Of a DNA stretch of 36,988 nt, positions 23,355 through 30,939 are shown in pieces. Location: IMG/VR virus record IMGVR_UViG_3300031673_000222, positions 1 to 36,988 of that record, one strand, 5' to 3'. Source of the DNA: a virus. Each line of letters starts with the position of its first letter. The first letter of the stretch is position 1. Under the pieces are notes generated by a model. The model was given only the letters and a program-made list of their open reading frames with translations. It ran no database searches and was not told the DNA's origin. The position numbers and the translations under genes were made by a program.

Positions 23355-24038
23355 ATGTTCATAAGTCCAAAACAAATTGTAGTAGAATTTCTTAGACATA
23401 GATTAACAGACCCTCGAGCTCGTGCTGAGACAAGTCAGACAGAAGAATTTAATGGAGGAGGGACAACTTTTTCTTTAACACCTACAAGTGGATCAGTTTC
23501 ATGCATTACCGGAATAACAGTCGATGCGGTTGCAGTAGAAAAGTGGAAGGATTATTATTTGGACTTTCAGAATGAGAAAGTAATTTTTTATTCTGCAACT
23601 GGCGCAGGAGTAAATAATGTAGATATTACTTACAAAAGAGGGACAACAAACTGGATTTATCCTGACAAGGCAAAAACATCTTTAGGATCAACAAGTTTTC
23701 CAAGATTGAATATTTTATTGGTTGGAGGATCTGGGGAAAGATTAGGTCAGTATAATTCTAACATAGAATCTGTTTTACATTTTCAAGTTGATGTTTGGGC
23801 AAAGGAAAATTATATTGCAACTATTGATAGTGTAAAGTTCGAGGGAGATAAACTTGCAGAATATATTGGTTATCAAGTTACAAAAGCTTTTGAAGATTAC
23901 ATAAATGATTTGCATCCTCAACTTTATAATTATACTTTATTGAGTCCTCCAAGGGATATGGGATTTAATAAAGAATATCAATGTTTCCATGTGATTGTGG
24001 AATTTGAATTAAAAGGAATTGATACAGGAGAATCATGA
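23355..24038 (+). CDS. Tail terminator protein
   Basis: 227 aa. The N-terminal MFISPKQIVVEFLRHRLTDPR is a phage neck or terminator-type helix. A beta insert of about 60 residues (FNGGGTTFSLTPTSGSV to VDITYKRGTTNW) interrupts it. The C-terminal part (FPRLNILLVGGSGERLG, then LHFQVDVWAKE) is typical of tail terminators such as lambda U/HK97 gp11. These form the hexamer ending tube growth. Its place between gp10-like and tube proteins supports the call. It lies behind the structured leader RNA. Confidence 0.72.
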   Translation: MFISPKQIVVEFLRHRLTDPRARAETSQTEEFNGGGTTFSLTPTSGSVSCITGITVDAVAVEKWKDYYLDFQNEKVIFYSATGAGVNNVDITYKRGTTNWIYPDKAKTSLGSTSFPRLNILLVGGSGERLGQYNSNIESVLHFQVDVWAKENYIATIDSVKFEGDKLAEYIGYQVTKAFEDYINDLHPQLYNYTLLSPPRDMGFNKEYQCFHVIVEFELKGIDTGES

Positions 24039-24041
24039 TAA

Positions 24042-24061
24042 TTAAATTAAAGGAGGCTAAA
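24042..24061 (+). promoter_or_regulatory. Repeated ribosome-binding leader (copy 1)
   Basis: TTAAATTAAAGGAGGCTAAA precedes the tube gene ATG at 24063 and is identical over 20 nt at 25025-25044 before the tail chaperone. It contains a strong AGGAGG. The duplication suggests a conserved high-efficiency initiation element. Confidence 0.7.
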
Positions 24062-24062
24062 T

Positions 24063-25028
24063 ATGACTGAATACTTTCTTGGAAAAAGAGAGCAAATAGC
24101 AATGTGTGAAGAAGACACTTGGGCAGCATTAGGTGCAAAAACAATGGTTGGTAATGGTTTCATCGTCGGAAAGAATGTTACAATTGATCCTGACTTTTCA
24201 AAGAATTGGCAGGAAGTATTGACTGCAGGAGTAAATAGTCGAGACATAGATTCCATGGAAAAGGGACCAGAAAGTTATAGATTTACTTTGACTTTTAATC
24301 CAACTAATTGGAAGTTCCTGAGATATTGCGCGCATGGAACAGTTACAAACACGGGGACAAATCCGACAGTGCATACATTCACAGCAACAGACGTAGTGAA
24401 ATCGTTTACGCTTGAATGGGCGAAGAGAGCAACAACAAGTCATGTAATTACTTTGACAGGTTGCATAATCACAAATTGCGTAATCCGTTTTGCAAAAGGA
24501 ATGGGAGCAACAGAAGGTTTTATTACAGTGGTTGCAAATTGTTTGGCAAAATCAGGAGTTGCAGGAACAAGTGTTACAACTATCTCGGCAAACACAGATG
24601 ATGCATTCCAATTTAGAATGGCTAAATTGACTTATGCAGGAAGTGAAGTTACAGAAGTTAATTCAGGGGAATTGTCAATAGATAATGGAATCACCGAAGA
24701 GGATTCAAGATATTGTAATTCTACTTTAGATCAAGCAATTGGAGAACCAATTCCTACAGTAAGGAGATATACTTGCAGGTTTAACATTAACCAAAAGAAT
24801 GATACCTATTATGACGACTGGCATGATCAAACAGTTGTTCCAAGTACAAACACCCTAAAATTGACAAGGGGATCAGGTCCAGCAGATGATATCACATTTA
24901 CATTTACTAGTCTTTATTTGCAAGCAGCAACAAGTCCTACAAACATAGAAGGGGTTACAAATGTAGATCTTGTAGGGATAATAAAATCTGTGGCTATAGT
25001 TGCAAATGATGCGCTTACTGATTATTAA
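24063..25028 (+). CDS. Major tail tube protein
   Basis: 321 aa with the strongest ribosome site of the tail module. Soluble, beta-rich and Thr/Gly-rich, with no membrane segments. It starts MTEYFLGKREQIAMCEEDTWAA (partial) and continues as a sequence of tube-domain strands (SYRFTLTFNPTN, SFTLEWAKR). Its position between tail terminator and the frameshifted chaperone is the classic tube gene slot. The high-affinity leader agrees with a product needed in hundreds of copies. No close named homologue recognised, so the call is mainly positional with supporting composition. Confidence 0.75.
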   Translation: MTEYFLGKREQIAMCEEDTWAALGAKTMVGNGFIVGKNVTIDPDFSKNWQEVLTAGVNSRDIDSMEKGPESYRFTLTFNPTNWKFLRYCAHGTVTNTGTNPTVHTFTATDVVKSFTLEWAKRATTSHVITLTGCIITNCVIRFAKGMGATEGFITVVANCLAKSGVAGTSVTTISANTDDAFQFRMAKLTYAGSEVTEVNSGELSIDNGITEEDSRYCNSTLDQAIGEPIPTVRRYTCRFNINQKNDTYYDDWHDQTVVPSTNTLKLTRGSGPADDITFTFTSLYLQAATSPTNIEGVTNVDLVGIIKSVAIVANDALTDY

Positions 25029-25044
25029 ATTAAAGGAGGCTAAA
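25025..25044 (+). promoter_or_regulatory. Repeated ribosome-binding leader (copy 2)
   Basis: The second exact copy of the 20-nt element at 24042-24061, ahead of the tail chaperone ATG (25046). Confidence 0.7.
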
Positions 25045-25045
25045 A

Positions 25046-25414
25046 ATGCAAAACGAAGAAGACTTTGTTGATGAGAGTTTCGTAAGTTTTGAAATAGAAG
25101 AAAAGAAGTTTGTTTACAAACCAACTACAGCTGGAGATGAAACTGAATGGATGGATGAGTATATAGAAGTTGGAGAAGATAATAAACCTAAACAAAATTT
25201 TTCTAAGATCACACAATGTAAACTTAGAAATCTCAAGCAGGTTCCATACGACCAGGAATTAATTAATAAAGTTATCAAAGTTGAAAAACCATGGGAACAA
25301 CTTAATAAGATCCAAAGATGGGAATTTTTAAGTAAGTTGAAACCATCAATTTTCAATAAGATAATTATTAAGATTAATGAGATTGATTCCGGGGATGAAG
25401 TAAAAAAAAACTGA
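25046..25414 (+). CDS. Tail assembly chaperone, zero-frame product (gpG-like)
   Basis: 122 aa, acidic at the N-terminus (MQNEEDFVDESFVSFEIEEK), with WMDEYIEVGED and a C-terminal helix. It follows the tube gene and precedes the tape measure, where siphoviruses encode the chaperone G. Its last codons run GTA AAA AAA AAC TGA, containing the canonical slippery heptamer A-AAA-AAC (25405-25411). The -1 frame stays open into the next reading frame to 25641. Two proteins are therefore expected, 122 aa and about 198 aa. Only the slippery site and open frame are visible. Efficiency is unknown. Confidence 0.8.
   Translation: MQNEEDFVDESFVSFEIEEKKFVYKPTTAGDETEWMDEYIEVGEDNKPKQNFSKITQCKLRNLKQVPYDQELINKVIKVEKPWEQLNKIQRWEFLSKLKPSIFNKIIIKINEIDSGDEVKKN
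25405..25411 (+). promoter_or_regulatory. Programmed -1 frameshift slippery heptamer A-AAA-AAC
   Basis: In the zero frame, codons are AAA (25406-25408) and AAC (25409-25411) with A25405 before them and a TGA right after. Slipping back one base reads AAA-AAA-CTG and enters the frame open to 25641. Position and sequence match the lambda G/T type. Confidence 0.8.
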
Positions 25415-25641
25415 TTTTTAATATTCAGACTTCCAATCCAGAAGAAGGATTTGTAATGACGGATTTAAGAGAAGTGCTTTTATGGAATAAATATCAATTT
25501 TTTGAAAGAGGAATAAGTCCTGAAGAATTTAAAAGAACGCAGATGAGAGATATGAGGGATATCATGGAAATAAATAATGCGGTCAAAGAAAGACAGATTA
25601 GGGAGGAAAAGGTCAGGGAAATGATTATGAAAATGAAATAA
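25411..25641 (+). CDS. Frameshift extension of the tail chaperone (gpT-like)
   Basis: An ATG at 25456 exists, but the frame is open upstream to CTG at 25411, directly after the slippery heptamer. The 76-residue extension contains LREVLLWNKYQFFERGISPEEF and a long charged helix rich in Met, Arg and Lys. In siphoviruses the T extension binds the tube subunit while G coats the tape measure. It ends one base before the tape measure ATG. Translation as a separate protein from 25456 is possible but less likely, as there is no Shine-Dalgarno there. Confidence 0.72.
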   Translation: MIFNIQTSNPEEGFVMTDLREVLLWNKYQFFERGISPEEFKRTQMRDMRDIMEINNAVKERQIREEKVREMIMKMK

Positions 25642-25642
25642 A

Positions 25643-26422
25643 ATGGTTGAAGCAGGAAGTATAGAAATAGGTGGAAGGATAAATGTTCAAGGAATAGAGA
25701 CAGGATTAACTAGGGTTGAATCTGGACTTAAAGATGTGGGAACAACAGGAAAAAGCGTCAATGCAGATTTTATAAGAATTAATCAACAGGCAGGAAGGCT
25801 TGGAAAGACTATGGGAATCTTAGCAATTTCTGGAGCTACTGCAATGATTGCGATAGCAAAGAATGCGCCAGGAACTGCAGCTGCAATGGCCCAAATAAGT
25901 GTGTCTGCGATGCAATTAAAATTTGCAATAGGAGATGCTATGGCCCCTACATTCGATAAGTTTGCAGAAAAATTGGATGGATTTGCTGGATGGGTAGATA
26001 GAAATCCTGATTTGTTTAGAGGACTTGTTAATAGTCTTTTGATATTTGGAGGAGCTACAGTTGTCTTGAAAGTAGGAGGATGGGTTTACAAAGCATGGGC
26101 AGGATTTTTTGCATTGATTAAAGGAATAGCTGCTTGGACTGGTTGGAATGCATTGATTGCAAATCTAGGTAAGCTTGGAGGAGCAGGAGCAGGAGCTGCA
26201 GGAATCACAGCAGCAGCAGGAGTCTCTGGAATTGTTGGAGCAGCAGCCATCCCATTAATTGTAGAAACATATAGAACAGGAGCACAACCAAGCGGTGGAA
26301 TCTTCCAGGAAGAAATTAAACAAACACAACAAAATATAATCTATCTAAGTAAAGTAGGAACAGAGAGAGAGAAAAAGTTTTTAAGAAGACTCTTTGGAAC
26401 AATTAAGGTGGACACATACTAA
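25643..26422 (+). CDS. Tape measure protein (short)
   Basis: 259 aa in the slot after the chaperone. It has amphipathic helices and hydrophobic stretches (ATAMIAIAKNAPGTAAAMAQ, then LLIFGGATVVLKVGGWVYKA) and an Ala/Gly-rich segment (GAGAGAAGITAAAG), all normal for tape measures. Using the usual about 0.15 nm per residue, it implies a tail of about 39 nm, quite short for a siphovirus. No lytic or peptidase domain is present, as expected for a host without peptidoglycan. Confidence 0.75.
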   Translation: MVEAGSIEIGGRINVQGIETGLTRVESGLKDVGTTGKSVNADFIRINQQAGRLGKTMGILAISGATAMIAIAKNAPGTAAAMAQISVSAMQLKFAIGDAMAPTFDKFAEKLDGFAGWVDRNPDLFRGLVNSLLIFGGATVVLKVGGWVYKAWAGFFALIKGIAAWTGWNALIANLGKLGGAGAGAAGITAAAGVSGIVGAAAIPLIVETYRTGAQPSGGIFQEEIKQTQQNIIYLSKVGTEREKKFLRRLFGTIKVDTY

Positions 26423-27204
26423 TGGTAATGAAAATAGAAAACTATGAGGGAACTGCAAGCACATTTACATTTCCAAATAATCCAAATACATTTGATGATG
26501 CGACAGCTTCTGATTATACTATAACAAATTTTCCTTATCAAAGGAGACATCACTTTGTAAGTGGAGGGGGAGTGCCACCTAAAACTATAATCTTGACTGG
26601 GCATTTCTATGGAACAGACAAGAATACAAATTACAGGACCTTGTCTGGACATTTTATGGAGAATTACAAACTGAAAAAGCTTTACTTTGATTCTGATAGG
26701 TTTTATCTTGGTTTTGGAAAGCTGATCAAGAAAACACATTCAGGGGGAAGAACAAATTTCTTAGATTATGTTGCTACTTTCGAGACAATTGTAGGGGTTC
26801 TTTTTGATAATACTTTGCAGACTCATACAGATGGAGGAGCAGAAAAAACTAACTCTGGAAATGTAACTACTTTCATAGAACAAATTTCTGGAACAGTAAC
26901 TAGTGGAGCTGCTAATATAGTAATTACAGATAGTCTTGGAAATCAAATTACAATTCCTGCAGCGAGTTTGACTACAGGCCAGGCAGTGATAATAAAATTT
27001 GTGAGTATGGTTGATTCTGGAAAAGGTATTTATGTGACTGAATATAATTATACTACAGTTGCAGGAAATCAAATAAAGACAGTCAGGACTACAACAGGAT
27101 TTGGAATGATCCAATTGGCTGCAGCTGCTACAACCGCAACAATTACAGTCACTAATCTTAATGCAGGGTACTTAATTAAATTAAGAAATGCTTACAGTGC
27201 ATAA
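26422..27204 (+). CDS. Distal tail protein (Dit-like)
   Basis: 260 aa with two close Met starts, 26422 and 26428. The first overlaps the tape measure stop and I keep it. The N-terminal about 130 residues resemble Dit-type rings: FPNNPNTFDDATASDYTI and later VSGGGVPPKTIILTGHFYG. The C-terminal 120 residues form an added beta-domain (TVTSGAANIVITDSLGNQ). The ring links tube and tip hub. Its place between tape measure and hub proteins matches. Confidence 0.7.
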   Translation: MVMKIENYEGTASTFTFPNNPNTFDDATASDYTITNFPYQRRHHFVSGGGVPPKTIILTGHFYGTDKNTNYRTLSGHFMENYKLKKLYFDSDRFYLGFGKLIKKTHSGGRTNFLDYVATFETIVGVLFDNTLQTHTDGGAEKTNSGNVTTFIEQISGTVTSGAANIVITDSLGNQITIPAASLTTGQAVIIKFVSMVDSGKGIYVTEYNYTTVAGNQIKTVRTTTGFGMIQLAAAATTATITVTNLNAGYLIKLRNAYSA

Positions 27205-27222
27205 ATAGTATAAATAATATAA

Positions 27223-29610
27223 ATGGGATCATACATAATAAATTGCAAGAACACGTCAGATGAAGAAGGGACAGTAGAACCAGATGCAGGATTTTCTTAT
27301 AGTGATAAATTGAATGAGGTCAATGAGGCAAACTTGGTTTTTTCAGGATCAGGAGAAGTAAAAAGAAGTTTGATTGGACCTGGGTCAGAAGTCAAGATTT
27401 ACAGGAATGAAACTTTAGGATTTCACGGAATTGTCGACGATATAGAATATTACGATGGTGGAGGAATGAATGTTCATGCTTCTGGATATGAAAGATGGTT
27501 AGGTATGGAAAATGGGGCCTATGCAAGTTCGCCTTGGAGTTCGACAGCAAGTGCAACAATTTTTGCAAGCTTGATTGGAGAGAGTAATTATCTGAATGCA
27601 GGAACAATAAATGCAGGGACAAGTATAGATTTCAGGGTTTCAACTTCTGACAGCATTTGGAATGCTATAAGTAATTTATTAAAAAAGACTCAACAAGATG
27701 TTCAAATAGATTATACAAATTCAGAGGTGGATATTTTAGATCATCGTGGAAGTTCTACAAGCGTGGAAACACTTAATGCAGGAATACAGGTTGAGGACGT
27801 TCGAATTACAAAAGGATATCCAAGGGGGAACAAAGTTATAGTTTATGGGCAAAGCGAGGGAGAGACAAGAATCAAGAGTGAATATCCTGGACACGGATAC
27901 AATGCTGCAAGCCAGGCTTCTTATGGAATAATTACTTACATAATCGAGGACCGAACAATAACTACCGTAGCAGAGGCGAATCTCTTGGCAGATGCAGAAG
28001 TGGCCAGATTAAAGGATCCTCCAAAAAACTATGAGTTTGATTCTTTGAATAAAAATAAAGATTGGATTGCTGGAGACGTCTTGACTTTGAATGCTCCAAG
28101 TCAGGAAGTCAGCAATGAGGAAGTTCGAATAGTTGAGATAAAAAGAGGGATCCAAGGTAATGAAGAAATTTTGGAAGTTGAGGTAGCCAACAAGGAATTT
28201 TCAGAGAAGACAAAAGATGTAAATGATGTTCTTGCACAGATCCAGAAAAATGCAAGAGATATGGACACCTATGATTTGTTTCAGGATGAATATTCAAATC
28301 AAAATGTAGACACAACTCTTGGAGGATTTATGACCACAGACATTTCTTTTAATACCCTGAATAGTGTCAGGCAAATAGCAAACGATGGAGCTCTTACTTT
28401 GGGAACTACAAGCGGATATAAAATTTATCTTATTCCAAGTAACGGAGATCTGAGTGCGGATGTTCAAGTATGGGGGCATTTGGATATGTACACAAGCAAA
28501 ATAAAGAATCTGGCGAATCCAACTTTAAACCAAGATGCAGCGACAAAATATTATGTTGACACAGCTGGAGGAGCAGGAGACAATCTTGGAAACCACACCG
28601 CAACGCAAAATCTGAATATGAATTATTATGGAATAGCAAATTGCAGGGGAGGATTGGCAAGCGGGATTGGATACAATCTTGATCTACAACCAGGGTTAGA
28701 TGTTAGGCTTTGGGGAGATATAAATATGAATAGTTATGATATTGACAATTGTGAGGATCTGGAAGTTAATGATATTTATGATTACAATCAAGGATACGTT
28801 TATTGCTATGATGATTTTGAATTGGATGATGTTGAACAAATAAGGGCAGACACGGCTAATTTAAGGATTCTTGGAGGAACAGACCCAGTGTCTATTGGAG
28901 GATGGAGTATTAGTGGATCGGAAGATGATTTATTTGTTGTTGATGATCTGGATGTTCTTGGAAGTAAGAATTGCGTCGTTGATGCAAGGGATGGACACAA
29001 ATACATTTTTTCAGTAATAGAAAGTCCGGAGATCTGGTTTGAGGAAAAGATAAGTTCTCAGTTAGAAAATGGGAGAAAAGAGATAATCTTGGACGAGAGA
29101 TTCTTGGCGAGCACAGTCATAGACAAAAAACATCCTCTACATACAATTGTAACACCTACAAGTGAATGTAATGGTTTGTGGGTTGAGAAGAAGTTCGACA
29201 GAGTGATAGTCCATGCAAGTACATTGGATTCTACTTTTGATTTAACAATTTCAGCAAAAAGGTTGGGATATGAGGATGTCAGGTTTGATGAATATTTTAA
29301 AGACGAAGAGTTAGATATAGAATACAAGAAGTCAAAAAAAGGAATGTTCTTCGAGAAAAAACCATTTACTATTCAGACAAGAGAGATAAAAGAGGGAATC
29401 GGGAAAATTCGGGATGAGTTGAAACAAGAAAAGGATTTGGAAAGAGGAGAATATCTTCAAACAAAGGATCCAGAAAAAATAGAAGAAATTAGAGTAAGGT
29501 ATAATAAAATAAAAACAGACTTTAGAACAAAAATTAAGGAAGGAAGAAAAAGTGTTGGAGATTTTAGGAAAGAGATGGTAGAAATAAATAAAAAATACAA
29601 AAAACGATGA
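27223..29610 (+). CDS. Tail tip hub fused to fibre-type C-terminus
   Basis: 795 aa. Residues about 1-340 match a baseplate hub/tail-tip fold: GPGSEVKIYRNETLGFHGIV near residue 50, then PRGNKVIVYGQSEGETRIKS and DVLTLNAPSQEVSNEEV. A linker with two fibre repeats follows (VQVWGHLDMYTSKIKNL and DVRLWGDINMNSYD). Residues about 600-690 form a small end domain (SPEIWFEEKISSQLENGRKE, HPLHTIVTPTSECNGLWVE) also found at tail-fibre tips of other phages. The last about 100 residues are a charged coiled coil. It has no signal peptide, so this is the more plausible virion receptor-binding or tip protein. Usually hub and fibre are separate genes. Confidence 0.75.
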   Translation: MGSYIINCKNTSDEEGTVEPDAGFSYSDKLNEVNEANLVFSGSGEVKRSLIGPGSEVKIYRNETLGFHGIVDDIEYYDGGGMNVHASGYERWLGMENGAYASSPWSSTASATIFASLIGESNYLNAGTINAGTSIDFRVSTSDSIWNAISNLLKKTQQDVQIDYTNSEVDILDHRGSSTSVETLNAGIQVEDVRITKGYPRGNKVIVYGQSEGETRIKSEYPGHGYNAASQASYGIITYIIEDRTITTVAEANLLADAEVARLKDPPKNYEFDSLNKNKDWIAGDVLTLNAPSQEVSNEEVRIVEIKRGIQGNEEILEVEVANKEFSEKTKDVNDVLAQIQKNARDMDTYDLFQDEYSNQNVDTTLGGFMTTDISFNTLNSVRQIANDGALTLGTTSGYKIYLIPSNGDLSADVQVWGHLDMYTSKIKNLANPTLNQDAATKYYVDTAGGAGDNLGNHTATQNLNMNYYGIANCRGGLASGIGYNLDLQPGLDVRLWGDINMNSYDIDNCEDLEVNDIYDYNQGYVYCYDDFELDDVEQIRADTANLRILGGTDPVSIGGWSISGSEDDLFVVDDLDVLGSKNCVVDARDGHKYIFSVIESPEIWFEEKISSQLENGRKEIILDERFLASTVIDKKHPLHTIVTPTSECNGLWVEKKFDRVIVHASTLDSTFDLTISAKRLGYEDVRFDEYFKDEELDIEYKKSKKGMFFEKKPFTIQTREIKEGIGKIRDELKQEKDLERGEYLQTKDPEKIEEIRVRYNKIKTDFRTKIKEGRKSVGDFRKEMVEINKKYKKR

Positions 29611-29813
29611 CACAAGAATTGCGTGGAGGAAAGATAAAGAAGATTGCTGAAAACGAGAAAGGGATTTCAATAACTGTCGAGAAGGAAGTGAGGATGAGCA
29701 AGGACTTTCTCAAGATGAGGCACAGGATCCTTAAGGAAGGCCTGGAAACAATCAATGAGGAGATAGCAAGAATAGAAGAAGTAGCAAAGAAAATAAATCT
29801 CACATTAGATTAG
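29607..29813 (+). CDS. Small coiled-coil protein
   Basis: 68 aa whose ATG overlaps the hub gene's TGA. Highly charged, with a heptad-like helix after residue 25 (MSKDFLKMRHRILKEG to ARIEEVAKKINLTL). Probably a tail assembly or tip accessory by position. The opposite-strand frame over this region is a shadow. No family. Confidence 0.55.
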   Translation: MTQELRGGKIKKIAENEKGISITVEKEVRMSKDFLKMRHRILKEGLETINEEIARIEEVAKKINLTLD

Positions 29814-29818
29814 CAACT

Positions 29819-29826
29819 TTTAAAAG
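29819..29826 (+). promoter_or_regulatory. TATA box for the membrane-protein cassette
   Basis: TTTTAAAA centred about 25 nt before ATG 29848 is at leaderless-start distance. The 34-nt gap after the tail module makes this a new transcription unit. Confidence 0.5.
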
Positions 29827-29847
29827 CAAGTCAATCCTTTTAAAAAA

Positions 29848-30111
29848 ATGGAAAAGAAAATCATAGTTACAATAATCTTGCTGGTTCTTTTGCTCTTTTC
29901 AGTATGGATAATCTTGAAGAATGGAGAAAACCAATTCAACAAGGGAGCAGAAGATTACAAGCAAAGGATGATTAAATATGTAAAGTATAATTCTGAAAAT
30001 TGTTTTCCAATTCTTTTCTCTGGACTTGATGAAGAGATTTATTTGGTAGACATGAGATGTTATGAGAAACTTTTAAATAGTAATTGGTATTATAAAACAA
30101 ATGGAAGATAG
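29848..30111 (+). CDS. Membrane-anchored exported protein (paralogue A)
   Basis: 87 aa. A single N-terminal anchor (residues about 4-26, KIIVTIILLVLLLFSVWIIL) is followed by an exported tail with AEDYKQRMIKYV, CFPILFSGL and EIYLVDMRCY. It shares the plan C-x-PI ... I-x-LV ... CY with the next protein, suggesting a duplicated pair. The two Cys could form a disulphide. With the small membrane protein at 30371 the set could serve egress (holin/spanin-like). This is position and topology only, as no lysis function is shown by sequence. Confidence 0.6.
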   Translation: MEKKIIVTIILLVLLLFSVWIILKNGENQFNKGAEDYKQRMIKYVKYNSENCFPILFSGLDEEIYLVDMRCYEKLLNSNWYYKTNGR

Positions 30112-30331
30112 AAACAAAATCTTAATCCTTGCAATAATCATTGCAGTAATATTAGTTCTTGGAGGTTTATTTTTAACATATAAAACAGCTTATCAAAAAG
30201 GATCTGAAAATCAATTTCAACTATTAGTTACTTATTTAGTTCAATCAGCAGCGGATTGCAGGCCAATTACAATTCAATTAAATGAAGGGGATATCCAATT
30301 GGTTAATCCTGCTTGTTATATAGGAGAATAA
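30101..30331 (+). CDS. Membrane-anchored exported protein (paralogue B)
   Basis: 76 aa, overlapping the previous gene by 11 nt. N-terminal anchor about residues 6-27 (ILILAIIIAVILVLGGLFL), then KGSENQFQLLVTYL, CRPITIQLNE and IQLVNPACY. Matches paralogue A in layout and in both Cys. Short acidic end. Same uncertainty about function. Confidence 0.6.
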   Translation: MEDRNKILILAIIIAVILVLGGLFLTYKTAYQKGSENQFQLLVTYLVQSAADCRPITIQLNEGDIQLVNPACYIGE

Positions 30332-30370
30332 AATTACAAATATTCTTATCTTAAAAAAATTGGAGGAAAA

Positions 30371-30637
30371 ATGGTTTTGAAAGAAATTTTAGCTTTGGTA
30401 GGATTTCCAGTACTTAGAAGCGTAGCCGGTTGGGCAGAGAATGCACTTAAAGACAACAAAGTAGAATCATTCGAATGGAAGCAACTTGGAGAGACAGTTT
30501 TAAGAGTTGGATTCATTGGAGTTGCAACTTACTTTGGATTGAATGAATTTGGTCTTGATGTGAGTGCCCTTGGAGCTGGTGCGGGTGCAGTTGTATTGGA
30601 TATAATTTTATCAGCAATAAAGAAAAAGAAGAAGTAA
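30371..30637 (+). CDS. Small two-pass membrane protein, holin-like
   Basis: 88 aa with a TGGAGG ribosome site. Amphipathic N-terminal helix, then hydrophobic segments about residues 44-58 (VGFIGVATYFG) and 63-82 (ALGAGAGAVVLDIILSAI), ending in five Lys. Small size, two membrane passes and a Lys-rich cytoplasmic tail are what holins show. The gene closes the late transcription unit before a strong hairpin terminator. No family match is claimed, so 'holin-like' is inference. Confidence 0.5.
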   Translation: MVLKEILALVGFPVLRSVAGWAENALKDNKVESFEWKQLGETVLRVGFIGVATYFGLNEFGLDVSALGAGAGAVVLDIILSAIKKKKK

Positions 30638-30645
30638 TCATGCTC

Positions 30646-30708
30646 AAGAAAGTTGGGCAGATTTTCAAGGTTTTGTGTCAAGATACTTGGTCTGCCACTT
30701 TCTTTTAA
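30646..30708 (+). terminator. Large hairpin terminator after the late module
   Basis: AAGAAAGT (30646-30653) plus GGCAGA (30656-30661) pair with TCTGCC-ACTTTCTT (30691-30704) with a 2-nt bulge, and CAAG (30666-30669) pairs with CTTG (30686-30689). A short T stretch follows (30703-30706). About 18 base pairs overall. Confidence 0.7.
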
Positions 30709-30842
30709 TGTATTAACTCAAAAGTAGTTTATTAATCTTTTTGTTATTTAAAGTAAGGAAAATATTGGATGTCTGGGCAGAATTATATATATTATAATTA
30801 ATACCCCTAACTGAAACATATAGTTTGTATCAAAACAATTAC

Positions 30843-30852
30843 TTTTTTAAAG
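30843..30852 (+). promoter_or_regulatory. TATA box (TTTTTTAAAG) of the acidic membrane-anchored protein
   Basis: Same core as the TATA of the module at 31833. Predicted start near 30873 gives a leader of about 67 nt with the hairpin below. Confidence 0.5.
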
Positions 30853-30893
30853 CGAGAAAGCCTGATTATTCTAATTAAAATGCAAATCATTCT

Positions 30894-30914
30894 CTTAGAG
30901 CGGAGGCGCCTAAG
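30894..30914 (+). promoter_or_regulatory. Leader hairpin with GAGG loop
   Basis: CTTAG-a-GCG-GAGG-CGC-CTAAG: an 8-bp stem with one bulged A and a GAGG loop, 16 nt upstream of the real Shine-Dalgarno GGAGG (30929-30933). It may stabilise the mRNA or act in initiation. Very G/C-rich for this region. Confidence 0.55.
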
Positions 30915-30939
30915 CTTATACAATTAACGGAGGTAAAAA

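Larger units (their letters stand above)
30638..30939 (+). other. 302-nt intergenic region: terminator, AT hairpin, promoter and leader
   Basis: No gene is supported here (a 22-codon ATG frame at 30640 is covered by the terminator stem). It contains the hairpin terminator 30646-30708, an AATTATA/TATAATT hairpin at about 30782-30800, the promoter near 30843 and a hairpin leader before the gene at 30940. Confidence 0.6.

Noticed and set aside
30640-30708. 22-codon ATG frame MLKKVGQIF...
   Set aside because: Entirely within the terminator hairpin, whose stem explains the sequence.
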